NCBI RefSeq assembly: GCF_000931465.1
Contig: NZ_CP010892.1
Location: forward strand, 248,001-312,000
Direction: 5' to 3'
Source: Pseudomonas sp. MRSN 12121
Lineage (GTDB): Bacteria; Pseudomonadota; Gammaproteobacteria; Pseudomonadales; Pseudomonadaceae
DNA: 64,000 nucleotides
Made by a program: the position numbers and the translations under genes. Under the pieces are notes generated by a model. That model was not told where the DNA came from and searched no databases. It worked only from the letters and a program-made list of their open reading frames with translations. Position 1 is the stretch's first letter. Every line of letters begins with the position of its first letter. This document shows positions 15,873-24,912 of the stretch, piece by piece.

Positions 15873-18174
15873 TCAAAAATCCTCAGGGATGAGTGGGTTA
15901 AGTGGTTTTCCTTTAGTTTCATTTTGGAACTTTCCACCATGCCATCTATACAAGTGCTCGTCTCTAGTCGCTGGATAGATATTAAACGCTTTGTCGGCGA
16001 GCTGAGGATAGTCAAGAGCGTTGTATTTATGATGTCCTTCCATCGTTTTTCCGTCAAACTTAGGCCGTTTCTTTCTCATGATGTCATTTGCCTGTTCAGG
16101 GGACCAATCCCTTGTGCCAGACTCACCAGCCTTCAGCCTTTTCCTCTCATCAGACCAGAATCGATCTACACCCTTCTGCCGTCTATTGTTAAACCGTCTG
16201 TTCCAGTCTAAATGAGCCACTTCATCTCGAGTGGCGGTCCTATTCGCTACTTTGCCTTGCAGCACTTTCTTCTGAGGGTTGCTCAACGGTTTGTACGGCG
16301 TTTTGTAGCTCGGTACAGGAGGGGCTCCTTCATCGACAGCAGCTTTGGCCGTGGTGTCTTTAGCCCCGACTTCTGGCTTATTTCCATCTGTCCCTAAACA
16401 TTCCAACCCCAACGGATCCACCCACCCCGTAGGGTTAGGCACGTACTGGTAGTTGTTCAACCCCCCCGCCAGCTTGATCGGGTCAGGCGTCAAGAACCGT
16501 CCAGAGCTCGGATTGTAGTAGCGATGGCGGTTGTAGTGCAGCCCGGTTTCCGTATCGAAATACTGCCCCTGGAAACGCAGCGGGTTGTCGATTTCAGAGA
16601 CGTCCAGCGCGGCTAGGTTGCCATAGGCACGGTACTTCGCCGACCACATGATCTCGCCGCTGTAGGCGGTCAGTTCCTGCGGTGTGCCGAGGTGGTCGAG
16701 CTGGTAGTAGAACGGCGTAGCCCGAGCCGGGCCTTCGCCATCGAGCATGGCCAGAGGGCGAAAGGTGCCGGGTTCATAGATATAAGTGCGATAGCGATTT
16801 TCAGCGCTCTCGGCGATCAGCCGTTCGCCTTGCCACAGGAATTCGGTAGTACGGCCATCGACGGTTTTGCTGATACGGCGGCCGAAGGCGTCGTACTTAT
16901 AGGTTGCAGTGCTGCCACCGGGCAGGCTGACGCCGATCAGCCGGTGCTGGCAGTCGTACTGGTATTCGGTGACCAACTTCTGACTGGCGCCGCGGCGTTC
17001 GCGGCTGAGGTTGCCGAAGACGTCATAGTCGTAATGGCGGTCGCCCTGCATCAGCAGGCGGTTGCCTTTGACGTTGGCCAGGTTGGCGGCGGGTTGGTCG
17101 CCTTGGCCCAGCAGGTTGCCGGCCGGGTCGTGGGCGAAGCTTTCCGGGGTGGCACCACGGACGTTGATCAGGCGATCCAGCGGGTCGTAGTGATAACGCA
17201 GGTTGCCCTTGCGGCTGTCGTCGATGCCGGCCAGGTTGCCGTTGGCGTCGTAGGCATAGGCGCGGCGGTAGAGGTTGTGCTGCTGGCCGTGCTGTTGCTG
17301 GCTGACGCTGTGGGCCTGCAGGCGGCCCTGGTCGTCGTACTGGTACTGGCTGAGCAGCAGGCCCTGCTGGCGTTGTTGTTCGCGGCCGGCGTTGAACTGG
17401 TGGCTGGTCAGGCGCGAGCCGTTGAGGTCGATGCTGCTGAGCTGGCCGCCGGGTGCATGGCGGTAATCGAGCTTGCTGCCGTCGGGCAGGCGGCAGTGGC
17501 TCAGTTGGCCGAGCTTGTCGTACTCGTAGCGCAGGGTGCCCCAGCCCTGGTGTTCGGTGATCAGGCGGTCTTGCAGGTCGTATTCATAAGCCAGCGGCCA
17601 GTGGCCGTCGTCGACATTCACCAGGCGCCCGAGGGCGTCGTAGCTGTAGTGGATCTCTTCGCCATCGGCCAGGGTTTTCACCAGCAGCCGGCCAGCGGCA
17701 TCGCGCTGGTACTCGGTGACCAACTCGCTGCCGTCGTCGCCGAATTCGGTTTTCTTCAGCAGGTTGCCGTTGAGGTCGTAGGCGTAGGCGGTGCTGCGCC
17801 CGTCGAAGCCGGTTTCCTGCTGGATCAGGCCGTTGGGGTAGTAATCCAGGTGGTACTGCTCGCCACGCTCGTTCTCGATATTGGTCAGCAGCAGGCGCGC
17901 GTTGTCATAGCGATAACGCAGCTGGCTGCCATCCGGGTTGATGCGGCGGCTGACCAGGTGCAGGTTGTCGGCGTATTCGTAGCGGGTGACGCGGCCCAGC
18001 TCATCGCGTTCGGCGGTGACTTTGCCGTAGGCGTTGTAGCTGAAAGCGCGAGTCGCGCCGCCGGGCAGGGTGATCTGCGCCAGACGGTTGGCGGCATCCC
18101 ACTGGTACTGGGTGATGGCGCCGCTTTCGTCCTGGCGGGTGATTTGCTGGCCGAGGGCGTCGGCTACCGTCGGA
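15873..18174 (-). CDS. Orphan (5'-truncated) Rhs tip with GHH/HNH nuclease domain
   Basis: Carries about the last 750 residues of an Rhs protein: YD-repeat core, closing DPLGL motif (Asp codon at 16415-16417) and a new tip of about 175 residues. The tip ends with a GHH-type HNH nuclease pattern: M-E-G-H-H-K-Y-N, then N-I-Y-P, then D-E-H-L-Y-R-W-H-G-G. It is expected to cut DNA or RNA. The core is nearly identical to rhs at 19286-24175. Homology begins at 18174 beside a hairpin, with no N-terminal delivery region, and the first usable start is a TTG at 17723. A 17-base deletion lies close to the break (near 18166). It looks like a silent donor cassette rather than a complete effector. Confidence 0.85.
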
Positions 18175-18175
18175 A

Positions 18176-18204
18176 GTCAGCGCAGGTCGTCACGCTGCGC
18201 TGAC
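18176..18204. repeat. Hairpin at rhs breakpoint, copy 2
   Basis: Perfect inverted repeat with 10-bp arms GTCAGCGCAG / CTGCGCTGAC and a 9-base loop. It sits immediately outside the truncated rhs core, as copy 1 does at 14844-14872. Both copies are reached from the rhs side through the same CGGAAG hexamer. Confidence 0.75.
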
Positions 18205-18233
18205 AGGACATTGCTGATTTTTAAAGAACGGGC

Positions 18234-18509
18234 TTAAGCGTTCAGAGCTTGATCCTGCAATCTGCGGCCGATGACATCCATCAGGTCACAGCCGTCGCGG
18301 AGTGGGATAACGATCACTCGCGACAAATCTTGTAGCAGTAGTGGGTCGCTGTTGAAGTTTTCGGTTAGAGAAATTGTTTCAAGTAGCCGGGTTACGCATC
18401 GGATGCGGTATGCGGCGGTGTCATGCAGCACATCCACAGGTGCCTGAGTATCAATCAGTAGCGAGGGAAAATTGTTGTCGATGCCGGTGATAGGCATGTA
18501 TCGATTCAT
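18234..18509 (-). CDS. 91-aa conserved protein heading the orphan GHH tip (copy 2)
   Basis: Paralog of the product at 14902-15177, with six differences in 91 residues. AAGGAG sits at proper distance before the ATG at 18509. No signal peptide or membrane segment is seen. It lies between a folded leader RNA and an orphan rhs tip, with a hairpin separating it from the tip. Its repeated association with truncated rhs cores suggests either a regulator of the cassette or a passenger of the duplication. No confident family; DUF3077/DUF6124-like proteins of Pseudomonas are the nearest guess. Confidence 0.75.
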   Translation of the reverse strand: MNRYMPITGIDNNFPSLLIDTQAPVDVLHDTAAYRIRCVTRLLETISLTENFNSDPLLLQDLSRVIVIPLRDGCDLMDVIGRRLQDQALNA

Positions 18510-18565
18510 GGTGAAGCTCCTTGATCAAATGGAGCTGCCATTACTCGCTGTCAAACAAGTCGGGT

Positions 18566-18640
18566 GGCAGCTGTACGCGGGTTGACAGACCGAGGATCAA
18601 GGAGCCCGGCGCACGCAAAGGTGCCCCACGCACAGCCGCC
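18566..18640 (-). ncRNA. Candidate structured leader RNA, copy 2
   Basis: 75 nt. The first 16 bases (from 18640) and the last 16 (to 18566) pair fully with G-U allowed. A GCAC/GUGC hairpin and a GCCGGG/CUCGGU stem sit inside. Relative to copy 1, stem positions change U-G to C-G, A-U to G-U, U-G to C-G, G-U to G-C and C-G to U-G, always preserving pairing. The G-U pairs fix the minus strand as the folding strand. A short peptide frame (M-A-A-V-R-G-A-P...) runs through it. It lies about 56 bases ahead of the 91-residue gene. Confidence 0.6.
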
Positions 18641-18686
18641 ATATAAAGGAACGGCAGGCACAAAAAATGCCAGCTGTTCACATAGC

Positions 18687-18700
18687 GGCATTTGCATGCC
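18687..18700. promoter_or_regulatory. Candidate operator upstream of leader RNA copy 2
   Basis: Perfect dyad GGCAT-TTGC-ATGCC in the promoter region of the second module. A TTGACA hexamer lies just upstream on the minus strand, though no convincing -10 is seen at standard spacing. Confidence 0.35.
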
Positions 18701-18895
18701 TCGATCATATTCGGTCTGTCAAAACCGGTCACTGATTTTGCAGCGACGGTAAAATCTTAGCCATGTGAAAGAAGCTATACAAGTTGGCGGAAGTCGATAC
18801 GTTCTGTAGGAGATTTCTCTAGCAAACACAAGTTAAAAATTTTCTGAAGATGTTTTTCAAGTATTCTTCATTGGGGTAAATATGTTTCGATAGTT

Positions 18896-19282
18896 TTATT
18901 TTAATGATGCCATCCAAGACTTGAAAAAATCCAACTGTACACTAGGGTCGTTGGTGAGATTCTGATCCTCATAATCAAAAATGTTTACAATGTTTTCTCT
19001 TAGAGCTTGCTTTCCTAGCTGTAGCTCATAAGCCATCAATCCTGATGACATTTGCGAAGAAGCCCTGGAAGGATAAACATTTTTTTTGGCACCTTTACAA
19101 AAAAAATTTATCTCAGGGAAGTTCTGCCTTAGTTTAATAAAGCAAGAAAATAAATTGTCTCCGTAGAATACATGTTCTGAGTTCTTTAAATTTATTTGTA
19201 TAGATGGGCTTTCCATGTCGTATGCAATTTCTACTGAACGCAGCAACCCATCTTCTTCTAAAGTTATTTCTCTATGGTCCAC
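18896..19282 (-). CDS. Putative immunity protein for the ART-tipped Rhs toxin
   Basis: A 128-residue protein starting three bases after the rhs stop codon, so almost certainly the cognate immunity gene. The central C-K-G-A-K-K-N-V-Y-P-S-R segment followed by M-S-S-G-L-M-A-Y-E-L resembles a recurrent immunity family I recall from Rhs and CDI loci, without a firm family name. Composition is AT-rich. Expected to bind and neutralise the ADP-ribosyltransferase tip in the cytoplasm. Confidence 0.78.
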   Translation of the reverse strand: MDHREITLEEDGLLRSVEIAYDMESPSIQINLKNSEHVFYGDNLFSCFIKLRQNFPEINFFCKGAKKNVYPSRASSQMSSGLMAYELQLGKQALRENIVNIFDYEDQNLTNDPSVQLDFFKSWMASLK

Positions 19283-19285
19283 GTA

Positions 19286-22200
19286 TTATCGCCTCGCTGG
19301 ATTAGGGATGGAGTAACCGACATAGCTTCCGTCAGCGTTTAGTGGAGTCACACCTAAAATGTCTTCTGTATTAATTTGATTCGGAATAGCAATTTCTTTT
19401 TCTTCAGGGAATGGGACTTTTGATCCGAGCTCTTTATTTACGTCTCTGCCGGGGACTTTTCTTAGAACATATAGGTTTCCTTTCTTTGTTCTATATGCAG
19501 TTCCGAAGTCGATGGCAACATCTTCAGATGTTGAAGTACTGATAAAGTTGCTAGGCGGTGTATTGTTGTCGAATGCATGAAGCTCTAGGTCCATGCTGTC
19601 GCCTTTGCTCTTAAATCCTTCATTGAAAATGACATTGTGGGGCCGCATATCGCCTCTATACAAATATTCATTATCAGTCTTAGGAGCTTCAGGGGTCCCT
19701 TCATTAACCTTTGCCTTCCCTTCTGGACTGTCTACTTTACCAATACTTGATGTATCACTAGGGTTTCCTGGGCAACCATTCAACCCAAGAGGGTCCACCC
19801 ACGCCGTGGGGTTAGCCACATACTGGTAGTTGTTCAACCCCCCTGCCAGCTTGATCGGATCCGGCGTCAAGAACCGTCCAGAGTTCGGATTGTAGTAGCG
19901 ATGGCGGTTGTAGTGCAGCCCGGTTTCCGTATCGAAATACTGGCCCTGGAAGCGCAGTGGGTTATCGATTTCGGAGACGTCCAGCGCGGCCAGATTGCCG
20001 TAAGCGCGGTACTTCGCCGACCACATGATCTCGCCGCTATAGGCGGTCAACTCCTGCGGCGTACCAAGGTGGTCGAGTTGGTAATAGAACGGCGTGGCCC
20101 GAGCCGGGCCTTCGCCATCGAGCATGGCTAAGGGGCGGAAAGTGCCGGGTTCGTAGATGTAGCTGCGATAGCGGTTTTCACCACTTTCGGCGATCAGCCG
20201 TTCGCTTTGCCAGAGGAATTCGGTAGTACGGCCATCGACGGTCTTGGCGATGCGTCGACCAAAGGCGTCGTATTTGTAGGTGGCGGTGCTGCCGCCCGGC
20301 AGGCTGACGCCAATCAGCCGGTGCTGGCAGTCGTATTGGTATTCGGTGACCAGCTTCTGGCCGGCGCCGCGGCGTTCGCGGCTGAGGTTGCCGAAGGCGT
20401 CGTAGTCGTAGTGGCGGTCGCCCTGCATCAGCAGGCGGTTGCCTTTGACGTTGGCTAGGTTGGCCGCGGGCTGGTCGCCCTGGCCCAGCAGGTTGCCGGC
20501 GGGGTCGTGGGCGAAGCTCTCCGGCGTCGCGCCACGCACATTGATCAGGCGATCCAGCGGGTCGTAGTGATAACGCAGGTTGCCCTTGCGGCTGTCATCG
20601 ATGCCGGCGAGGTTGCCGTTGGCGTCGTAGGCATAGGCGCGGCGGTACAGGTTGTGCTGCTGGCCGTGCTGTTGCTGGCTGACGCTATGGGCCTGCAGGC
20701 GGCCCTGGTCGTCGTAATGGTACTGGCTGAGCAGCAGGCCCTGCTGGCGTTGTTGTTCGCGGCCGGCAGTGAACTGGTGGCTGGTCAGGCGCGAGCCGTT
20801 GAGGTCGATGCTGCTGAGTTGGCCGCCAGGGGCATGGCGATAATCGAGCTTGCTGCCATCCGGCAGGCGGCAGTGGCTCAGTTGGCCGAGCTTGTCGTAC
20901 TCGTAGCGCAGGGTGCCCCAGCCCTGGTGCTCGGTGATCAGGCGGTCTTGCAGGTCGTATTCGTAGGCCAGCGGCCAGTGGCCGTCATCGACGTTCACCA
21001 GGCGCCCGAGGGCGTCGTAGCTGTAGTGAATTTTCTCGCCATCGGCCAGGGTTTTCACCAGCAGCCGGCCAGCGGCATCGCGCTGGAACTCGGTGACCAG
21101 TTCGCTGCCGTCGTCGCCGAATTCGGTTTTCTTCAGCAGGTTGCCGTTGAGGTCGTAGGCATAGGCGGTGCTGCGCCCGTCGAAGCCGGTTTCCTGCTGG
21201 ATCAGGCCGTTGGGGTAGTAGTCCAGGTGGTACTGCTCGCCACGCTCGTTCTCGATATCGGTCAGCAGCAGGCGCGCGTTGTCGTAGCGATAACGCAGCT
21301 GGCTGCCATCCGGGTTGATGCGACGGCTGACCAAGTGCAGGTTGTCGGCGTATTCGTAGCGGGTGACGCGGCCCAGCTCATCGCGTTCGGCGGTGACTTT
21401 GCCGTAGGCGTTGTAGCTGAAAGCGCGAGTCGCGCCGCCGGGCAGGGTGATCTGCGCCAGGCGGTTGGCGGCATCCCACTGGTAGTGGGTGATGGCGCCG
21501 CTTTCGTCCTGACGGGTGATCTGCCGGCCGAGGGCGTCGTAGCGGTACTTGCGCTGGCCGCCGTCGGGCAGGCGTTCTTCCAGCAGTTGGCCGAGGCCGT
21601 TCCAGCCCAGTTGATGGCGGCTGCCGTCGGGGTGGGTGATTTCCAGCAGGCGGCCCTGGCGGTCGTAGCGGTAGTGGGTTTCGTTGCCGTCGGGGTCGGT
21701 TTGTTGGGTGATGTCGCCCTGGAGATTGCGCTGATATTTCCAAGTGGCCTTGCCGCGCCGTACCGCCCGTACGAAACCGTTGTGGTGCTGGTAGGTGGTC
21801 GGTTCGTCTTCGGGGGGGATGAGGGCGACCAGGCGCCCGGCTTCGTCGTACTGATACTCGGTGACGGCGCCGAGCGGGTCTTTCTCGGCGATCAGGCGGC
21901 CTTTTTCATCGTAGGCCTTTTGTGTTTCTGCGCCGTCAGGATCGGTCTGGCTGACCAGGCGGGCATTCTCGTCGTGTACGTAAACCTGTTCGCTGCCATC
22001 GACGTTGACGACAGTGACTGTGCCTTGGTCGTCCCACACGTACCGGGAATCGATTTGCGCAAGGTTGGACCACTGGCGGATACAGCGGGCCGCCTTGCCT
22101 TCGCGCTCCCACTCCCAGTGAAAGCTCGCGCCGCCGGCCAGTTGGCGTTGCTGGATGACATGCTGTTCGTCATAGCGATAGCGCTCGGTTTCACCCGCCG

Positions 22201-24175
22201 CATTGGTGGCGCTGATCAGCTGGTTGCGCTCGTTGTACTGGTAGCTGACCAGGGTCTGTACCGTCAGCCAGGGCTCCTGACGTTCGCCTCGCTCGTCGTA
22301 CTCGGGGCGGCGTTGCTGGTAGTCCACGGCAACGATATGGCGTTCATCGTAACGGAGGTACAGGCAACGGCCGGCACCGTTATCGATACGCTGTACACGA
22401 TCGACCAGGTCATAGCTGATGTGCAGTTGATTATCGTAGGCGTCGCTGATGGTGGTCAGGCGACCGGCACGGAAGTGGTAAAAGCGCGAGCCTTGACCGG
22501 CTTGCGTCAGGATCAACTCGCCGGGCGCATCGCCCAGGAAGATCGCCGCCTCGGCCAGGCTGTTGATGATGTTTGGACGTTGTTCGGTTGGCAGCGGAAA
22601 CTGGGTCTGGCGGTTTTCGTTATCGGTCCACAGCACGCCTTCATCGCTGATTTGCAGGCGATGAGACAGCGAGTGGCTCCAGCCGAAGCCCAAGCGGTTG
22701 TCGATTTCCACTGCGCTGGTGCGATACAGCCGCGTCCATTCCAGGGGCAACAGGCCGTCGAGTTCACCGTCAGAGAGGGTCAGCAGTTCCTCACCGGTGA
22801 CCATCGAGATCGGGTCACCTTCGCAGCGGGTGTTCTTTGTGCACTGCGTCGGTTGATTCGCCGGGTTCTTGGATTGTTTGGGTACGTCATTAACCGGTTC
22901 TTGTTTGACCAGCAGGGTTTGCGGCTCTGTTTTCTTCCGGGCAAACACCGAAGCGTTCGGTTCCTTCAGCGAGGGGGTATCGGCGGTCTTGGGCAGAGGC
23001 ACCGGGCCACCGCCAGCATCGCTGGGCTTGATGGAAAGAGGGGCTTTCTTGCCCGCATCCAGTGGAGCGTTCTTGGCCTGGAGCATTACCGGTTTGGACA
23101 GCTCGGTATGGCCCGGCAGGCTATGTTTGCTGCTGGCCATCATCAGTTGCTCGGCCAGCCCCTCAAGGTATTTGAGCGCTCCCCCAGGCTTCATTTTGCT
23201 CAGGGCCTTGGTCCCCAGGCGCACGGCCAGGCCGGCCCCGCCAGTCAGGCAGATGCCGATGAGCACGTTGATCAGGAATTCGACGCCGATGCTCGAAATC
23301 ACACTGACGATCACTTGCGGCGGCAACATGCCGACCCAGGCCACGATCGCCGAGATGTAGATGAACATCAGCGGTTCGTCGTTGAGTATCAACAAGGCAG
23401 AAGCAATGGCGTCCTTGGAGGTGGCGTAGAGTTTGTCGATTTCTATGCTCGACAGGTAATCGCCAAGCTGTTTGGCCTTGCCTATCGGGTCGGCCAAGAG
23501 CTCCATCAGGTCTTTCAAGTCATCCCACAAATTGAGCAGCGCCTGCTCGAAGCTATCGAGCGCCTCTTGCAGCAGAATTCGCGCGCGACCTGAATGATCT
23601 GCCGCGGAGTAGGTGCTCCATTGCGGTTGGAACTTGCTCGCCCACTCGCTTTTCAACCAGCCGTCGAGATCGCTGATCACGCCTTTGTAAGAGCCGTAGA
23701 GGGCTTTGACATCGTTTTCCGAGACGTCTGGAAAAAAGGTGATGCGATAGAGTTTTCCCGGGATGCACTTGTCGATAGTCTCGATGCCGCTAGGACCGAT
23801 CTTTTTATTGATTGGGGCCCCCACCACGGAGTAGCCGATCATGGCTTTCTCGACCTGTTCGACGCGCACCGGGGTATTGCCGATGGGCACATAGCGTGCG
23901 GTCTCGAACGTATGGATCAGGGTGAACTTGCCGTCCTTTGGACACACGGCAAAGGTCTCGACAGCCCCTTTCTTGGTCTTGCGCTGGGTGACGCTGACCT
24001 CGTTGCCGACCTTGAATTTCTGGTCGACGTCCATGGCCCAGCCCGTCCAGAAACCGTCCGCCCAGTTCTGGTAGTCACTCAGGCAATTATTGAAGTCCTT
24101 GAGGATCAGTTTCACGTCGGGGGCTTTGGCGTCCAGTACCCGAAGGACCAAGGTTCCCAGTGGGCTGCTAATCAT
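19286..24175 (-). CDS. rhs: Full-length T6SS Rhs effector with ADP-ribosyltransferase-like tip
   Basis: 1629 residues. The first ~460 form the delivery region, with hydrophobic helices about 268-325 and no PAAR motif. The P-I-S-M-V-T-G-E-E-L-L entry and YD-repeat shell follow, closed by DPLGL at 1461-1465. The tip (about 1500-1629) has the R-S-E pattern of pertussis/cholera-type ADP-ribosyltransferases: L-Y-R-G-D-M-R-P with Arg1507, F-I-S-T-S-T-S at 1544-1550, and an E-x-E at 1592-1594. It would transfer ADP-ribose from NAD to a host protein. Its ATG overlaps the stop of the DUF4123 adaptor gene (ATGA), tying it to hcp-vgrG. The core is nearly identical to the orphan tip at 15873-18174. Confidence 0.94.
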   Translation of the reverse strand: MISSPLGTLVLRVLDAKAPDVKLILKDFNNCLSDYQNWADGFWTGWAMDVDQKFKVGNEVSVTQRKTKKGAVETFAVCPKDGKFTLIHTFETARYVPIGNTPVRVEQVEKAMIGYSVVGAPINKKIGPSGIETIDKCIPGKLYRITFFPDVSENDVKALYGSYKGVISDLDGWLKSEWASKFQPQWSTYSAADHSGRARILLQEALDSFEQALLNLWDDLKDLMELLADPIGKAKQLGDYLSSIEIDKLYATSKDAIASALLILNDEPLMFIYISAIVAWVGMLPPQVIVSVISSIGVEFLINVLIGICLTGGAGLAVRLGTKALSKMKPGGALKYLEGLAEQLMMASSKHSLPGHTELSKPVMLQAKNAPLDAGKKAPLSIKPSDAGGGPVPLPKTADTPSLKEPNASVFARKKTEPQTLLVKQEPVNDVPKQSKNPANQPTQCTKNTRCEGDPISMVTGEELLTLSDGELDGLLPLEWTRLYRTSAVEIDNRLGFGWSHSLSHRLQISDEGVLWTDNENRQTQFPLPTEQRPNIINSLAEAAIFLGDAPGELILTQAGQGSRFYHFRAGRLTTISDAYDNQLHISYDLVDRVQRIDNGAGRCLYLRYDERHIVAVDYQQRRPEYDERGERQEPWLTVQTLVSYQYNERNQLISATNAAGETERYRYDEQHVIQQRQLAGGASFHWEWEREGKAARCIRQWSNLAQIDSRYVWDDQGTVTVVNVDGSEQVYVHDENARLVSQTDPDGAETQKAYDEKGRLIAEKDPLGAVTEYQYDEAGRLVALIPPEDEPTTYQHHNGFVRAVRRGKATWKYQRNLQGDITQQTDPDGNETHYRYDRQGRLLEITHPDGSRHQLGWNGLGQLLEERLPDGGQRKYRYDALGRQITRQDESGAITHYQWDAANRLAQITLPGGATRAFSYNAYGKVTAERDELGRVTRYEYADNLHLVSRRINPDGSQLRYRYDNARLLLTDIENERGEQYHLDYYPNGLIQQETGFDGRSTAYAYDLNGNLLKKTEFGDDGSELVTEFQRDAAGRLLVKTLADGEKIHYSYDALGRLVNVDDGHWPLAYEYDLQDRLITEHQGWGTLRYEYDKLGQLSHCRLPDGSKLDYRHAPGGQLSSIDLNGSRLTSHQFTAGREQQRQQGLLLSQYHYDDQGRLQAHSVSQQQHGQQHNLYRRAYAYDANGNLAGIDDSRKGNLRYHYDPLDRLINVRGATPESFAHDPAGNLLGQGDQPAANLANVKGNRLLMQGDRHYDYDAFGNLSRERRGAGQKLVTEYQYDCQHRLIGVSLPGGSTATYKYDAFGRRIAKTVDGRTTEFLWQSERLIAESGENRYRSYIYEPGTFRPLAMLDGEGPARATPFYYQLDHLGTPQELTAYSGEIMWSAKYRAYGNLAALDVSEIDNPLRFQGQYFDTETGLHYNRHRYYNPNSGRFLTPDPIKLAGGLNNYQYVANPTAWVDPLGLNGCPGNPSDTSSIGKVDSPEGKAKVNEGTPEAPKTDNEYLYRGDMRPHNVIFNEGFKSKGDSMDLELHAFDNNTPPSNFISTSTSEDVAIDFGTAYRTKKGNLYVLRKVPGRDVNKELGSKVPFPEEKEIAIPNQINTEDILGVTPLNADGSYVGYSIPNPARR

Positions 24176-24912
24176 GCGTTGACTTCCTTTGTCAGCTGGG
24201 CGGCGAGGCGCTCTGCCAAATCTTCTGTAGGCGGTTGGTTGCGGACGAAGCGTTCGACTTTGTGGCGCAGGTTGTTTTCAGGAAAGGCGAAATACAGCTC
24301 GGGACAGTCTTCGCTCAGCCACTGCATCAGGTTGTCGATAACGGTGCTCGGGTCGTCCTTGGCAAGTTTCTTGACCAGTGCTTCGGGCACCTCCCACCAG
24401 GGAAACGGCTTGGGCGGCTTGACCACTCCCGGGCCGGTTTTCAGAGCCCGGCCATTGATGAAATAGCGGTCGAATATGGGGAGGATCTGGGGGGCGTCTT
24501 CGCCCAACCCTTCCAGAATCGGATAAATATGCCGCCCATCCCAAAACCGGAAAAACACCCCGGCCCCATCCGGCATCTTCACCTGGGTCAGGCTGCGCAG
24601 GTGTTCGAACACCACGTTCGGTTCGCTGCTGGAGACGGCCAGCCAGCCCCAGTCGTCGGCGTCGGTGCTGGCGATCCAGTCGAGGAAGCCGGCGTTGGGC
24701 TTGAGTTCAGCCAGGTAGGGCATGACCGGCTGCCAGTCGGCGTAGGGCGTGCCGCTCCAGATCGGGGTCAGGCCGCTGGCGCCCTGGGCCTGGTAGAAGT
24801 CCTTGAGCGGGTCGGCGTCGCTGGCGTTGCTGATGACCAGGTACAGGCGCTCGTTGGTTTGCAGGGGCTGGCTGGCGAGCCAGGCCTGGGGTGTCAGGCG
24901 ATCAGATGGCAC
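24172..24912 (-). CDS. DUF4123 T6SS effector adaptor
   Basis: About 246 residues; the N-terminal half has the DUF4123 pattern (R-L-Y-L-V-I-S-N-A, then G-W-L-A-V-S-S and F-R-F-W-D-G-R). DUF4123 proteins load effectors onto the VgrG tip. The gene lies between vgrG and rhs with overlaps at both ends, so it almost certainly hands this Rhs to this VgrG. All candidate starts are GTG. The one at 24912 has AGGA at about eight bases; alternatives at 24918 and 24945 overlap vgrG further. Confidence 0.88.
   Translation of the reverse strand: MPSDRLTPQAWLASQPLQTNERLYLVISNASDADPLKDFYQAQGASGLTPIWSGTPYADWQPVMPYLAELKPNAGFLDWIASTDADDWGWLAVSSSEPNVVFEHLRSLTQVKMPDGAGVFFRFWDGRHIYPILEGLGEDAPQILPIFDRYFINGRALKTGPGVVKPPKPFPWWEVPEALVKKLAKDDPSTVIDNLMQWLSEDCPELYFAFPENNLRHKVERFVRNQPPTEDLAERLAAQLTKEVNA

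Noticed and set aside
15857..16057. 66-codon minus-strand frame at the toxin/immunity junction
   Set aside because: It overlaps the HNH toxin end in another frame and lacks a ribosome-binding site.
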